NCBI RefSeq assembly: GCF_030718995.1
Contig: NZ_CP132204.1
Span: 3,348,001-3,412,000 of the forward strand
DNA: 64,000 bases
Direction of reading: 5' to 3'
Source of the DNA: Arthrobacter oryzae
Lineage (GTDB): Bacteria > Actinomycetota > Actinomycetes > Actinomycetales > Micrococcaceae
The notes under the pieces are model-generated. The model saw only the letters and a program-made list of their open reading frames with translations, had not been told where the DNA came from and made no database searches. This document shows positions 1-13,044 of the stretch, in pieces. A program made the position numbers and the translations under genes. Within the stretch, counting starts at the first letter, position 1; the number at the start of each line of letters is the position of its first letter.

Positions 1-2
1 TG

Positions 3-224
3 GCGCTGGGATTGACGACGGCGGACAGCGGGCGGGACGCCCTGGACGACCCGTTCAGGCTGGAACTGCCGGTGGCACGCGCACGCGAGATCAGCACCGG
101 TCCGCGCGTGGGGGTCTCGGGGGCGGGCGGCAGCCATGCTTATCCATGGCGGTACTGGCTCACCGGCGATCCCACGGTGTCGCGCTATAAGGCCGCGAAG
201 GCCCGCCCGGATCGTGAAGAATAG
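3..224 (+). CDS. mpg: DNA-3-methyladenine glycosylase (AAG/Mpg family), C-terminal part, cut by window edge
   Basis: This frame is open from the first bases and ends with TAG at 222-224, giving about 73 residues of the C-terminus. The stretch TGPRVGVSGAGG followed by YPWRYWLTGDPTVS is typical of the end of AAG/Mpg-family glycosylases, which excise alkylated purines to begin base excision repair. The start lies outside the window. In M. tuberculosis an Mpg-family gene also sits just before tyrS, which supports the call. The in-frame TTG at 12 is not a real start, because coding similarity continues upstream of it. Confidence 0.8.
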   Translation, partial: ALGLTTADSGRDALDDPFRLELPVARAREISTGPRVGVSGAGGSHAYPWRYWLTGDPTVSRYKAAKARPDREE

Positions 225-248
225 CCGCCACCGGCATAGGGTAGATGC

Positions 249-806
249 GTGAATCAAAGCGAGCCCGGCCAAGCCAGAAGAAGCGTTCCAGTGGACCAGC
301 TGATCAACAGCCTCTGCGCCACGGTGCCGGACTACCCCAAGCCCGGAATCATCTTCAAGGACCTGACGCCCGTCTTTGCCAACGGCGCAGCGCTCCGCGC
401 TGTTGTGGACGCACTTGTGGAGCCGTTCAAAGGGCAGTTCGACGCCGTAGCCGGGGTGGAGGCCCGAGGCTTCCTGCTGGCCGCCGCTGCCGCCTACGCC
501 ACGAACACGGGTGTGATCACCGTGCGCAAAGCCGGAAAACTCCCCCGGAAGGTGGTCGCGGAGGATTATGCGCTGGAGTACGGCACTGCGACACTCGAGC
601 TGCACACCACGGACCTGCCGGCCGGAAGCCGGGTGCTGATTCTCGACGACGTCCTTGCCACGGGCGGCACGCTCGGCGCCGCCGCACGCCTGTTTGAGCG
701 CTGCGGAGTGCATGTTTCGGGAGTGGGCGTGGTCATGGAACTGGGCGAGCTGCGCGGCCGATCCGCCCTGAGCGGCCATCGCGTGCGCTCGCTCATCCGG
801 ACCTAG
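249..806 (+). CDS. apt: adenine phosphoribosyltransferase
   Basis: Converts adenine and PRPP to AMP in purine salvage in the cytosol. The product is 185 aa. The N-terminal signature DYPKPGIIFKDLTPVF and the PRPP-binding loop VLILDDVLATGGT (about residues 128-140) are both present, along with an EARGF motif. The start is uncertain. GTG at 249 gives a 14-residue leader, while GTG at 291 has a purine-rich AGAAGAAG stretch upstream and begins nearer the conserved region. It lies 24 bp after the glycosylase gene and may be co-transcribed with it. Confidence 0.92.
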   Translation: MNQSEPGQARRSVPVDQLINSLCATVPDYPKPGIIFKDLTPVFANGAALRAVVDALVEPFKGQFDAVAGVEARGFLLAAAAAYATNTGVITVRKAGKLPRKVVAEDYALEYGTATLELHTTDLPAGSRVLILDDVLATGGTLGAAARLFERCGVHVSGVGVVMELGELRGRSALSGHRVRSLIRT

Positions 807-869
807 CGTGCGTTCATCAAAATGGTTGTAGAATGGACGGTCTGTCTTTTGCGATAGGGGAAAGTCTCG

Positions 870-3098
870 ATGCTCGACGCTGATTTGGCCCATGAACGGG
901 ACTATGTTGCCGGACTGTATGCCCGCCTTGATGAGCTGCGCGAGGAAAAGCGCACTCAACTTGCCCAGGTCCGCCGTGCCGGTGCCGTGGGAACCATGCA
1001 AAATGTTTCCGAACGGGATGCCTTCGCGGCCCTCTATGAGGACCGCCTTGCCCAGCTGGACGCTGTGGATGACCGGCTGGTCTTTGGCCGCCTCGACCTG
1101 GATTCCGGGGAGGCCCAGTACATCGGCCGCATCGGCCTGACCACCGATGACCTCCAACGGCTCATGGTCGACTGGCGCGCGCCCGAAGCCGGGCACTTCT
1201 ACCAGGCCACGGCCTTCGACCGCCAGGGCGTACGCCGCCGCCGCCACCTGATCCTGCAGGGCCGCGAGGTCAAGGCCATTGAAGACGACGTCCTCGACGC
1301 CGGCATGCTGGCCGACAATGAATCGCTGCAGGGGGAGGGCGCGCTGCTGGCCGCCCTAAACTCCAAGCGCACCGGACGCATGTCGGACATCGTCGGCACC
1401 ATCCAGTCGGAGCAGGACAGGATCATCCGCTCCTCCATCTCCGGAGCCGTCGTCGTCCAGGGCGGGCCCGGAACGGGCAAAACGGCCGTTGCGCTGCACC
1501 GCGCCGCGTACCTCCTCTATACGCACCGCGACCGGCTCAAGACCGCCGGCGTGCTCTTGGTGGGGCCCTCGTCCTCATTCATGAAGTACATCGAGCGCGT
1601 CCTGCCGTCACTCGGCGAAACGGGCGTGGTCATGGCGAGCGTGGGCCGGCTGATGCCCGGAATCAACGCCGTTCCCGAACAGGAAGCGGACGTCGCCGCC
1701 ATCAAGGGCAGGCTGGATATGGCCGAGGTGGTTGCCAATGCCGTTTCCAACCGGCAGCGAATTCCGGCCGAGAACCGGATCCTCGAAGTGGACGGCCGCA
1801 AGCTGGTCCTGACACCCCGCCAGGTTCGCCGGGCCCGGGAAAAGGCCCGCGCCACCCACAAGCCGCACAACGAGGCACGCCTGACGTTTGTGAAAATCCT
1901 GCTCCGCGAACTGACCGAGCAGATGACCGAGCTCGTCGAGGCCGGCAGCATCGGCAACAACGCGGACCGTTCGTATCTGGCCGAGGACGTCCGCACAGCA
2001 CGCGATGTCCGGATCGCACTGAATCTCTGCTGGATGCCGATGACCCCGGAAAAGCTCATCTCCGAGCTGTTCGGCAAGCCTGCCATCCTGGAAGCGTGCA
2101 CCCCCCACCTGACCGAGGCTGAACGCGCGCTGCTGGCCCGCCCCATAGACAGTCCCTGGACCGAGGCCGACGTGCCGCTGCTGGACGAGGCTGCCGAGCT
2201 GCTGGGTGAGCTTGACCCCGCGGCCGGCCGCGGACTGGCCCAGCAGGAGCACGACCGCGCCCGGGACATCGCCAACGCCAAGCAGACCCTGGTGAACATG
2301 GAAACCGCCGGGGTGGACGTGCTGATGACCGCCGAGGAACTCGTCGACCAGAACCAGGAACGCGAAGCGCGGCTCACCGCGGCGGAACGGGCCACCAGCG
2401 ACCGCACCTGGGCGTTCGGGCACATTGTTGTCGACGAGGCCCAGGAACTGTCGCCGATGCAGTGGCGCCTGCTGGTCCGGCGCTGCCCGCTGAAGTCGTT
2501 CACGATTGTCGGCGACATCGCCCAGACGAGTTCCGTGGCCGGGGCCAAGTCTTGGCAGAGCGCGCTGGAGCCGATGTTCGGCGACCGCTGGCAGCTTGAG
2601 GAACTCACCGTCAACTACCGCACGCCGTCGCAGATCGCGGAGGCGGCGGCCCGGATGGCCACTGCCGCCGGACTGGTGATTTCGGCCCCCAAGGCCGTCC
2701 GCGAAGGACGCTGGTCGCCGATCATTGACCGCGTGGAGGACGGGGCAGTCGTCAGCCGGCTCGTCGAGGTCCTTCCGGATGAGCTGGACGCGCTCGACGG
2801 CGGCCTGCTTGCGGTGATTGCCGACGGCGAGCTCCTGCCGCAAGCCTCCACGGCCCTGCGCGCCGCCTACGGCCGACGCGTCGGCAGCGGCGCAGGCAGC
2901 TACGAGCAGGACATCGTCGTTATCAGCCCCCGGGAAGCCAAGGGCCTCGAGTTCGACGGCGTTGTGGTGCTGGAGCCTTCCATGATGCTCAACCAGGAGC
3001 ATGGGCGGGTGGGCGACCTGTACGTTGCCATGACCCGGCCTACCCAGCGGCTGCGGCTCATCGCTGCCGCCCCGGTGCCCGCAGGCATCGAACGCTGA
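870..3098 (+). CDS. helD: HelD-type UvrD/Rep-like superfamily 1 ATPase
   Basis: 742-residue SF1 helicase-like protein. The N-terminus (about 1-60) is a predicted coiled coil with many charged residues. Walker A GGPGTGKT is at residues 198-205 and Walker B VVDEAQE near 520-526. The C-terminal SF1 motifs include SPREAKGLEFDGVVVLEP and YVAMTRP. The split ATPase with a long N-terminal arm is typical of HelD. In actinobacteria and Bacillus, HelD binds RNA polymerase and helps release it from nucleic acid or stalled complexes, and in some species it confers rifampicin tolerance. The RNAP-recycling role here is inferred from family. RBS AGGGGAAAG precedes ATG 870. Confidence 0.87.
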   Translation: MLDADLAHERDYVAGLYARLDELREEKRTQLAQVRRAGAVGTMQNVSERDAFAALYEDRLAQLDAVDDRLVFGRLDLDSGEAQYIGRIGLTTDDLQRLMVDWRAPEAGHFYQATAFDRQGVRRRRHLILQGREVKAIEDDVLDAGMLADNESLQGEGALLAALNSKRTGRMSDIVGTIQSEQDRIIRSSISGAVVVQGGPGTGKTAVALHRAAYLLYTHRDRLKTAGVLLVGPSSSFMKYIERVLPSLGETGVVMASVGRLMPGINAVPEQEADVAAIKGRLDMAEVVANAVSNRQRIPAENRILEVDGRKLVLTPRQVRRAREKARATHKPHNEARLTFVKILLRELTEQMTELVEAGSIGNNADRSYLAEDVRTARDVRIALNLCWMPMTPEKLISELFGKPAILEACTPHLTEAERALLARPIDSPWTEADVPLLDEAAELLGELDPAAGRGLAQQEHDRARDIANAKQTLVNMETAGVDVLMTAEELVDQNQEREARLTAAERATSDRTWAFGHIVVDEAQELSPMQWRLLVRRCPLKSFTIVGDIAQTSSVAGAKSWQSALEPMFGDRWQLEELTVNYRTPSQIAEAAARMATAAGLVISAPKAVREGRWSPIIDRVEDGAVVSRLVEVLPDELDALDGGLLAVIADGELLPQASTALRAAYGRRVGSGAGSYEQDIVVISPREAKGLEFDGVVVLEPSMMLNQEHGRVGDLYVAMTRPTQRLRLIAAAPVPAGIER

Positions 3099-3197
3099 TC
3101 CCCGGCTGCAGGAGGACCGGATCATCCCGGCCTCCTGCCGGCCGGCGGCGCTGTCACGCAGCGCTGGCGACCGGCCAATCCTGCTAACTTAGATCAC

Positions 3198-4511
3198 GTG
3201 TCCCAACTAAATGATCTCGAGTCCCAGCAGAACGATCCGACCTTCGCCAACATCTGGCAGGAGCTCAACTGGCGCGGCCTGGTCCACGTGTCCACCGATG
3301 AAGTGGAACTGGAAAAGCTGCTCGCCGGGGACCCGATCACCTATTACTGCGGCTTCGACCCCACTGCGCCCAGCCTGCACCTGGGCAATCTCGTGCAGTT
3401 GCTCCTCATGCGCCGGCTCCAACTGGCCGGGCACAAGCCACTGGGCCTGGTTGGTGGGTCGACCGGCCTGATCGGTGATCCGAGGCCGACGGCGGAACGC
3501 ACCTTGAACACCAAGGACACCGTTTCCGAATGGGTCGGATACCTCCAGGCACAGGTCCGCCGCTTCCTGAGCTTTGACGGCGAAAACGCCGCAAGGATGG
3601 TCAACAACCTGGACTGGACCGCTCCCTTGAGCGCCATCGATTTCCTGCGCGAGATCGGAAAGCATTTCCGCGTTGGTACCATGCTCCGCAAGGACGCCGT
3701 CGCCTCCCGCCTCAGCTCGGATGAAGGCATCAGCTACACCGAGTTCAGCTACCAGATCCTGCAGGGCATGGATTACCTCCAGCTCTTCCGTGACTACGGT
3801 TGCGTGCTGGAAACCGGCGGCTCCGACCAGTGGGGCAACCTCACCAGCGGCACCGAACTCATCCGCAAGGTTGAGGGCAAGCACGTGCACGCGCTGGGCA
3901 CGCCGCTCATCACCAATTCGGACGGCACCAAATTCGGTAAGAGCGAAGGCAACGCCATCTGGCTGGATCCGGAGATGTGCAGCCCGTACGCGTTCTACCA
4001 GTTCTGGCTGAACACGGCCGACGCCGATGTTGCGGCGAGGCTCAAGGTGTTCACGTTCCTCACCCGCGCCGAAATCGAAGCCTTGGAAGTTTCGATCGCG
4101 GAACGTCCCTTTGCCCGCGAAGGCCAGCGCCGGCTTGCGTTCGAAGTGACCTCCCTGGTCCATGGCGTGGAAGCAACGGAAAAGGTCATCGCGGCATCCG
4201 CTGCTCTGTTCGGCGGCGGGGACCTTGCGGCGCTGGACGAACGGACCCTGACGGCTGCCACCGCCGAGCTGCCCTCGGCCCGTGTTGCCGCTGATGGTCT
4301 TGGCATCGTGGATCTGCTCGTGGCCTCCGGGCTCTCGGACAGCAAATCGGCTGCCCGCCGGACCGTGGGCGAAGGCGGTGCCTATGTCAACAACACCAAG
4401 GTGACCGATCCTGAGGCGGTCATTCCGGGCAGTGAACTTCTGCACGGGCGCTACCTGCTCCTGCGCCGCGGGAAGAAGAACCTGGCAACCGTGGAAGTGT
4501 CGGCGTCCTAG
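3198..4511 (+). CDS. tyrS: tyrosyl-tRNA synthetase
   Basis: 437-residue class I synthetase charging tRNA-Tyr. The HIGH-equivalent HLGN is at residues 61-64 and the KMSKS-equivalent KFGKS at 245-249. The tyrosine-binding region contains GGSDQWGNLTSG. An S4 RNA-binding domain occupies about 370-430 (SGLSDSKSAARR). Length is normal for the bacterial TyrRS family. The start is GTG at 3198; no in-frame ATG lies closer to the conserved N-terminus. The gene stands between helD and the rRNA operon and is probably transcribed on its own. No T-box leader is visible upstream. Confidence 0.97.
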   Translation: MSQLNDLESQQNDPTFANIWQELNWRGLVHVSTDEVELEKLLAGDPITYYCGFDPTAPSLHLGNLVQLLLMRRLQLAGHKPLGLVGGSTGLIGDPRPTAERTLNTKDTVSEWVGYLQAQVRRFLSFDGENAARMVNNLDWTAPLSAIDFLREIGKHFRVGTMLRKDAVASRLSSDEGISYTEFSYQILQGMDYLQLFRDYGCVLETGGSDQWGNLTSGTELIRKVEGKHVHALGTPLITNSDGTKFGKSEGNAIWLDPEMCSPYAFYQFWLNTADADVAARLKVFTFLTRAEIEALEVSIAERPFAREGQRRLAFEVTSLVHGVEATEKVIAASAALFGGGDLAALDERTLTAATAELPSARVAADGLGIVDLLVASGLSDSKSAARRTVGEGGAYVNNTKVTDPEAVIPGSELLHGRYLLLRRGKKNLATVEVSAS

Positions 4512-4557
4512 GAACACGGTTTTCTGGCAACCATATGCACGCTCCTTTCCGGCCGAT

Positions 4558-4586
4558 TTGCACGGCCGGGGAGGAGCGTGTAATGT
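4558..4586 (+). promoter_or_regulatory. rRNA operon promoter P1
   Basis: TTGCAC (4558-4563) and TAATGT (4581-4586) are separated by exactly 17 bp. This is a good sigma-70-type (SigA) match about 435 bp before the mature 16S 5' end, consistent with an rRNA promoter. Transcription has not been shown. Confidence 0.6.
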
Positions 4587-4732
4587 TTTCTGAGTCGCCG
4601 CCGCTGAGTGGTGACAAACCCCCTATAAGTGAGAAGCAATTCTTCATGCGCAAGGCGCAGAAATGAAAAATTGCTTCGCGTTTTGCTGGGCGGATTCGCT
4701 CTACCAAGTGAATTTCGGAAGAATATCCGGAT

Positions 4733-4761
4733 TTGCAAAGTGGAAATGAATGAAATAAGCT
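4733..4761 (+). promoter_or_regulatory. rRNA operon promoter P2
   Basis: TTGCAA (4733-4738) and TAAGCT (4756-4761) are separated by 17 bp, about 260 bp before the 16S gene in an A+T-rich stretch. Tandem promoters are common for bacterial rRNA operons. The -10 is weaker than that of P1. Confidence 0.5.
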
Positions 4762-4840
4762 AGAAACATCGCAGCGAAGAAATAATAACAAAGAATTCAC
4801 TGGAATTCAAATATTGTTTGAAAAGTATTCGAATGTGTCT

Positions 4841-4862
4841 GTTGTTTGAGAACTCAATAGTG
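4841..4862 (+). promoter_or_regulatory. boxA-like antitermination element in the rRNA leader
   Basis: GTTGTTTGAGAACTCAATAG at 4841-4860 matches the actinobacterial rRNA leader element known as boxA (NusB/NusE-dependent antitermination). A near-identical copy occurs in the 16S-23S spacer at 6931. The leader copy lies about 160 bp before the 16S gene. Confidence 0.75.
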
Positions 4863-5020
4863 TGCCAAGTTTGTTGATACCAATTTATTGTATTGAATTG
4901 GTTGAATTTGCCGGATTGTCCACCCCGTGGATGGTTTGGTGTTTTTAGCTGGTTTCAAATTTTGTGCAGCCTGGTTCCGCGTTTTCCCGTGGTGCCTGGT
5001 TGTGTCTGTTTTTGTTTTAC

Positions 5021-10200
<5,180 letters not shown>

Positions 10201-10267
10201 ACACACCACCCCCGCAAACCGTTCAAAAGAGGTTTGCACCCAGGGGTGGTAAAAAGAAAACAAGACT

Positions 10268-10302
10268 GCTTGCGTCCACTATGTGGTTCCCAAACAACAA
10301 AC
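10268..10302 (+). promoter_or_regulatory. 3' arm of the pre-23S processing stem
   Basis: GCTTGCGTCCACTATGTGG and the following TTCCCAAACAACAA are the reverse complement of the spacer element at 6927-6962, apart from one mismatch and two wobble pairs. The arm lies about 70 bp after the 23S gene and before 5S, as expected for RNase III processing. Confidence 0.8.
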
Positions 10303-10406
10303 CCGTTGCTTTGGCGAACCGACAACTAAATAACAACACCACAATGTTGTAACCACATTTTTCCCACCCCCCAGGGCACACAACCGACGGGGGAACGGGT
10401 AACAGG

Positions 10407-10525
10407 GTTACGGCGGTCATAGCGTGGGGGAAACGCCCGGTCCCATTCCGAACCCGGAAGCTAAGACCCACAGCGCCGATGGTACTGCACCCGGGAGGGT
10501 GTGGGAGAGTAGGTCACCGCCGGAA
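10407..10525 (+). rRNA. rrf: 5S ribosomal RNA
   Basis: A gene of about 119 nt beginning GTTACGGCGGTCATAGCG and ending near GTCACCGCCGGAAC, so the terminal helix GGCGGT/ACCGCC can form. The internal CCCGGTCCCATTCCGAACCC is the conserved 5S core. It lies about 200 bp after 23S. Confidence 0.95.
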
Positions 10526-10538
10526 CATCATTCAGGTC

Positions 10539-10570
10539 GAGAGCCTCCAAACACCCGTTTGGAGGCTCTC
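10539..10570 (+). terminator. rRNA operon terminator
   Basis: A perfect 14-bp stem, GAGAGCCTCCAAAC (10539-10552) with GTTTGGAGGCTCTC (10557-10570), closes on a 4-nt loop directly after 5S. The following CCGCTTT is only modestly T-rich, but the hairpin is very stable. Confidence 0.85.
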
Positions 10571-10610
10571 CCGCTTTAACCACCCAAAACCCCCACCCCA
10601 CCCTCACACC

Positions 10611-10818
10611 CTCTCTCACATCCGGCACCCCTTTTGCCGGATCCTCTCTCAGTACCCGCACCCAATGCCGGATCCTCTCTCAGTACCCGCACCTTTTCGA
10701 CGGACCCTCTCGCACCCGGCCCGGGACCCGGCACACCCCACCCGGCACACCCCCCGTCGAACACCCACCCCCGGGAACTGAGATAGCGCCCGGGGAAACC
10801 CGGCAGCAACTGCGAGAG
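10611..10818. repeat. array of short CTCTC(T/G)CA motifs at ~32-bp spacing, with inverted units
   Basis: Four forward motifs begin at 10611 (CTCTCTCA), 10644 (CTCTCTCA), 10675 (CTCTCTCA) and 10707 (CTCTCGCA), spaced 33, 31 and 32 bp. Two inverted motifs, TGAGATAG at 10779 and TGCGAGAG at 10811, are again 32 bp apart. Units 2 and 3 share the longer block GCCGGATCCTCTCTCAGTAC plus CCGCACC. The units on both sides lie among CCCGG-rich segments. No ORF explains the pattern. It resembles a degenerate dispersed intergenic repeat family. Its function is unknown. Confidence 0.75.
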
Positions 10819-11100
10819 CGCCCGGGGAGGCACTCAAGCTGTGCCGGCTGGCCCTGGACCTTCGGACGACCATAGCTTCAGGTTGCCCGATACCGGGTTG
10901 GATTCTGTGGTCCTGTGAGGCTTGCCACGAGAGCGGCCGGTAGGGCTAGGGTAGTTAGTTCGTGGGCGGGGACTCGCCTAGAATTACATGAGATGTACGG
11001 ACTTGGAAGCGCTTTATTTCGGGTTGCGTAGGATAACGAAACACGGATAAGAGCGGCTGCGATTGCGCCAGTGGTCGGCTCACAACAGGAGGAATCCAAC
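10819..11100. other. intergenic region before the TPR protein gene
   Basis: Apart from the ribosome binding site AGGAGG (11088-11093) before ATG 11101, I see no confident promoter or conserved element. Candidate -10 boxes such as TAGGAT near 11029 lack a well-spaced -35. Confidence 0.4.
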
Positions 11101-13038
11101 ATGGCTGAGCACAACGGCGGAAATCGAAGCGGCAAGGACCGCGGTAGCTACGGAGGCGGCCGGCCTTCGGGCGGAGGACCTTTCCGGGCCTCAAATAATT
11201 CGGGCGGGGACCCCCGCGGGTTCCGCTCCAAGGACGACCAGGGTGATCGTCCGTCGCGTGAGGGCGGCGGGGAACGCCGCAGTTTCGGTGCCGGTGGTGA
11301 CCGTGACCGTAAGCCGTTTGGTGATCGTCCGCGCCGTGAGGGCGACGGCGAGCGTCGGAGCTTTGGTGCCGGTGCCGGTGACCGTGACCGTAAGCCGTTT
11401 GGTGATCGTCCGCGCCGTGAGGGCGACGGCGAGCGTCGGAGCTTTGGTGCCGGTGCCGGTGACCGTGACCGTAAGCCGTTTGGTGATCGTCCGCGCCGTG
11501 AGGGCGACGGCGAGCGTCGGAGCTTTGGTGCCGGTGCCGGTGACCGTGATCGTAAGCCGTTTGGCGCCGGTGGTGAGCGTGACCGTAAGCCGTTTGGTGA
11601 TCGTCCGCGCCGTGAGGGCGACGGCGAGCGTCGGAGCTTTGGTGCCGGTGACCGTGATCGTAAGCCGTTCGGTGCCGGCGATCGTGACCGTAAGCCGTTT
11701 GGTGACCGTCCGCGCCGTGAGGGCGACGGCGAACGTCGCAGCTTTGGTGCCGGTGCCGGCGACCGTGATCGTAAGCCGTTCGGTGCCGGCGATCGTGATC
11801 GCAAGCCGTTTGGTGACCGTCCGCGCCGTGAGGGCGACGGCGAACGTCGCAGCTTTGGCGGCGGAGACAACCGCAAGCCTTTCGGTGACCGCCAGGAGCG
11901 AGCGCCCCGGAGCTATGACCGAGGCGAATCAGGCCCGCGCGACTTCGGACGCGACCGACCCGAGGACCGTCCCGCCCGCGTACCCAACGCCCGCGACCTG
12001 CGCAGCGCCAACCGACCGGACCGTGAGCGTTCTCCCCAGATCGACGACGATGTCACGGGCCAGGAGCTGGACCGCGCCACCAAGCACGAGATCAAGACCC
12101 TCGAACCAAAGAGCGCGGAGTGGGTGGCACGCCACCTGGTGATGGCAGGCCGCCTCATCGACGAAGAGCCGGAACTCGCCTTCCAGCACGCACTGGCAGC
12201 CAGCCGCCGCGGCGGACGCCTGTCTGCAGTCCGCGAGGCAGTGGGCCTGACCGCCTACGCCGCGGGACACTACGGCGAAGCCCTGCGCGAGTTCCGCACC
12301 TACCGCCGGATCAGTGGTTCCAACGTGCACCTGCCCGTCATGGCCGACTGCGAACGCGGGCTGGGACGCCCGGACCGTGCCCTGGATGTGGCACGCTCCG
12401 AGGAAGCCAACGACCTGGACGCCCCGGGCAAGGTTGAACTGGCCATCGTGGCTGCCGGTGCCCGCACGGACCTCGGCCAGTTGGATGCGGCTGTTGCCGA
12501 ACTTGAAATCGCCCAACTGGACATCAACCGCGCTTTCTCCTACAGCCCGCGGCTCTTCCGCGCCTACGCGGACGCTCTCGCGGCTGTGGGCCGTACTGAG
12601 GAATCCGCCAAGTGGCAGCGCCAGGCGGTTGTCGCGGAAAACGCACTCGGTCTCGGTGCAGACGAGGAGCCGGACATCATCGACCTCGGATGGGACGAGG
12701 AAGAAGAAGCCCGCGAGGAGGAAGCACGCCGCCGCCTGCTTGCGCAGCAGAAGGCCGACAGCACACCCGCCCCGGCGCCCGGGGTCCGCGACGACAGCGA
12801 GTCGGCCGTCGTCGAGGCTGCAGCATCGGACGCGGCCGCATCAGAAGCAGCTGCCTTGGACGAAGGCTCCGATGACGCCGAGGGCGACTACTTTGAGTCC
12901 GACGACGCTGAATCCGACCAAGACTCCGTGGAGACGGACGAACTCGAGGAAGATGAACTCGTAGAGGGCTCCTTCGGAGACGAAACCCACGATGTCGGCG
13001 ATGCGGACGACGCACAGCCTGGCCGCGAAAGGGAATAA
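11101..13038 (+). CDS. repeat-rich, TPR-like protein (Rv1691 position homolog)
   Basis: 645-residue cytosolic protein of unknown biochemical role. The ATG at 11101 is chosen for its AGGAGG site. Residues up to about 290 are disordered, very rich in Gly, Arg, Asp and Lys, and contain ten RKPFG and six GDRPRREGDGERRSFG units encoded by near-identical 81-bp DNA repeats. Residues of about 310-520 are helical and TPR-like (LAFQHALAASRRGGR, AGHYGEALREFRTYRR). The C-terminal 100 residues are strongly acidic. The same position in M. tuberculosis holds a TPR-like protein (Rv1691) before a HAD phosphatase. RNA or ribosome binding through the basic tail is only a guess. Confidence 0.75.
   Translation: MAEHNGGNRSGKDRGSYGGGRPSGGGPFRASNNSGGDPRGFRSKDDQGDRPSREGGGERRSFGAGGDRDRKPFGDRPRREGDGERRSFGAGAGDRDRKPFGDRPRREGDGERRSFGAGAGDRDRKPFGDRPRREGDGERRSFGAGAGDRDRKPFGAGGERDRKPFGDRPRREGDGERRSFGAGDRDRKPFGAGDRDRKPFGDRPRREGDGERRSFGAGAGDRDRKPFGAGDRDRKPFGDRPRREGDGERRSFGGGDNRKPFGDRQERAPRSYDRGESGPRDFGRDRPEDRPARVPNARDLRSANRPDRERSPQIDDDVTGQELDRATKHEIKTLEPKSAEWVARHLVMAGRLIDEEPELAFQHALAASRRGGRLSAVREAVGLTAYAAGHYGEALREFRTYRRISGSNVHLPVMADCERGLGRPDRALDVARSEEANDLDAPGKVELAIVAAGARTDLGQLDAAVAELEIAQLDINRAFSYSPRLFRAYADALAAVGRTEESAKWQRQAVVAENALGLGADEEPDIIDLGWDEEEEAREEEARRRLLAQQKADSTPAPAPGVRDDSESAVVEAAASDAAASEAAALDEGSDDAEGDYFESDDAESDQDSVETDELEEDELVEGSFGDETHDVGDADDAQPGRERE
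11299..11883 (+). repeat. 81-bp tandem coding repeats
   Basis: Units such as GGGCGACGGCGAGCGTCGGA recur exactly 81 bp apart (11340, 11421, 11502). Later units are shortened or extended by 27-33 bp blocks encoding GDRDRKPFGAG. DNA identity between the first copies is essentially complete, pointing to recent unequal exchange or slippage. Confidence 0.9.
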
Positions 13039-13044
13039 CTGCGC

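Larger units (their letters stand above)
4512..5020 (+). other. rRNA operon promoter and leader region
   Basis: This gene-free stretch between tyrS and the 16S gene is more A+T-rich than its surroundings. It holds two sigma-70-type promoters (4558-4586 and 4733-4761), the boxA-like element at 4841 and the 5' half of a likely 16S processing stem (TTTGTTGATA at 4870-4879, complementary to 6656-6665). It also has an inverted repeat GAAGCAATT/AATTGCTTC around 4633-4676. No convincing ORF is present. Confidence 0.8.

Noticed and set aside
10611..10818. Possible CRISPR array
   Set aside because: Repeat core is only about 8 bp, part of the array is inverted, and no cas genes are in the window.
11148..11876. 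A 242-codon minus-strand frame encoding SR-rich repeats
   Set aside because: It is the complement of the 81-bp coding repeats of the TPR protein. Its apparent repeat structure is a by-product of that DNA repetition.
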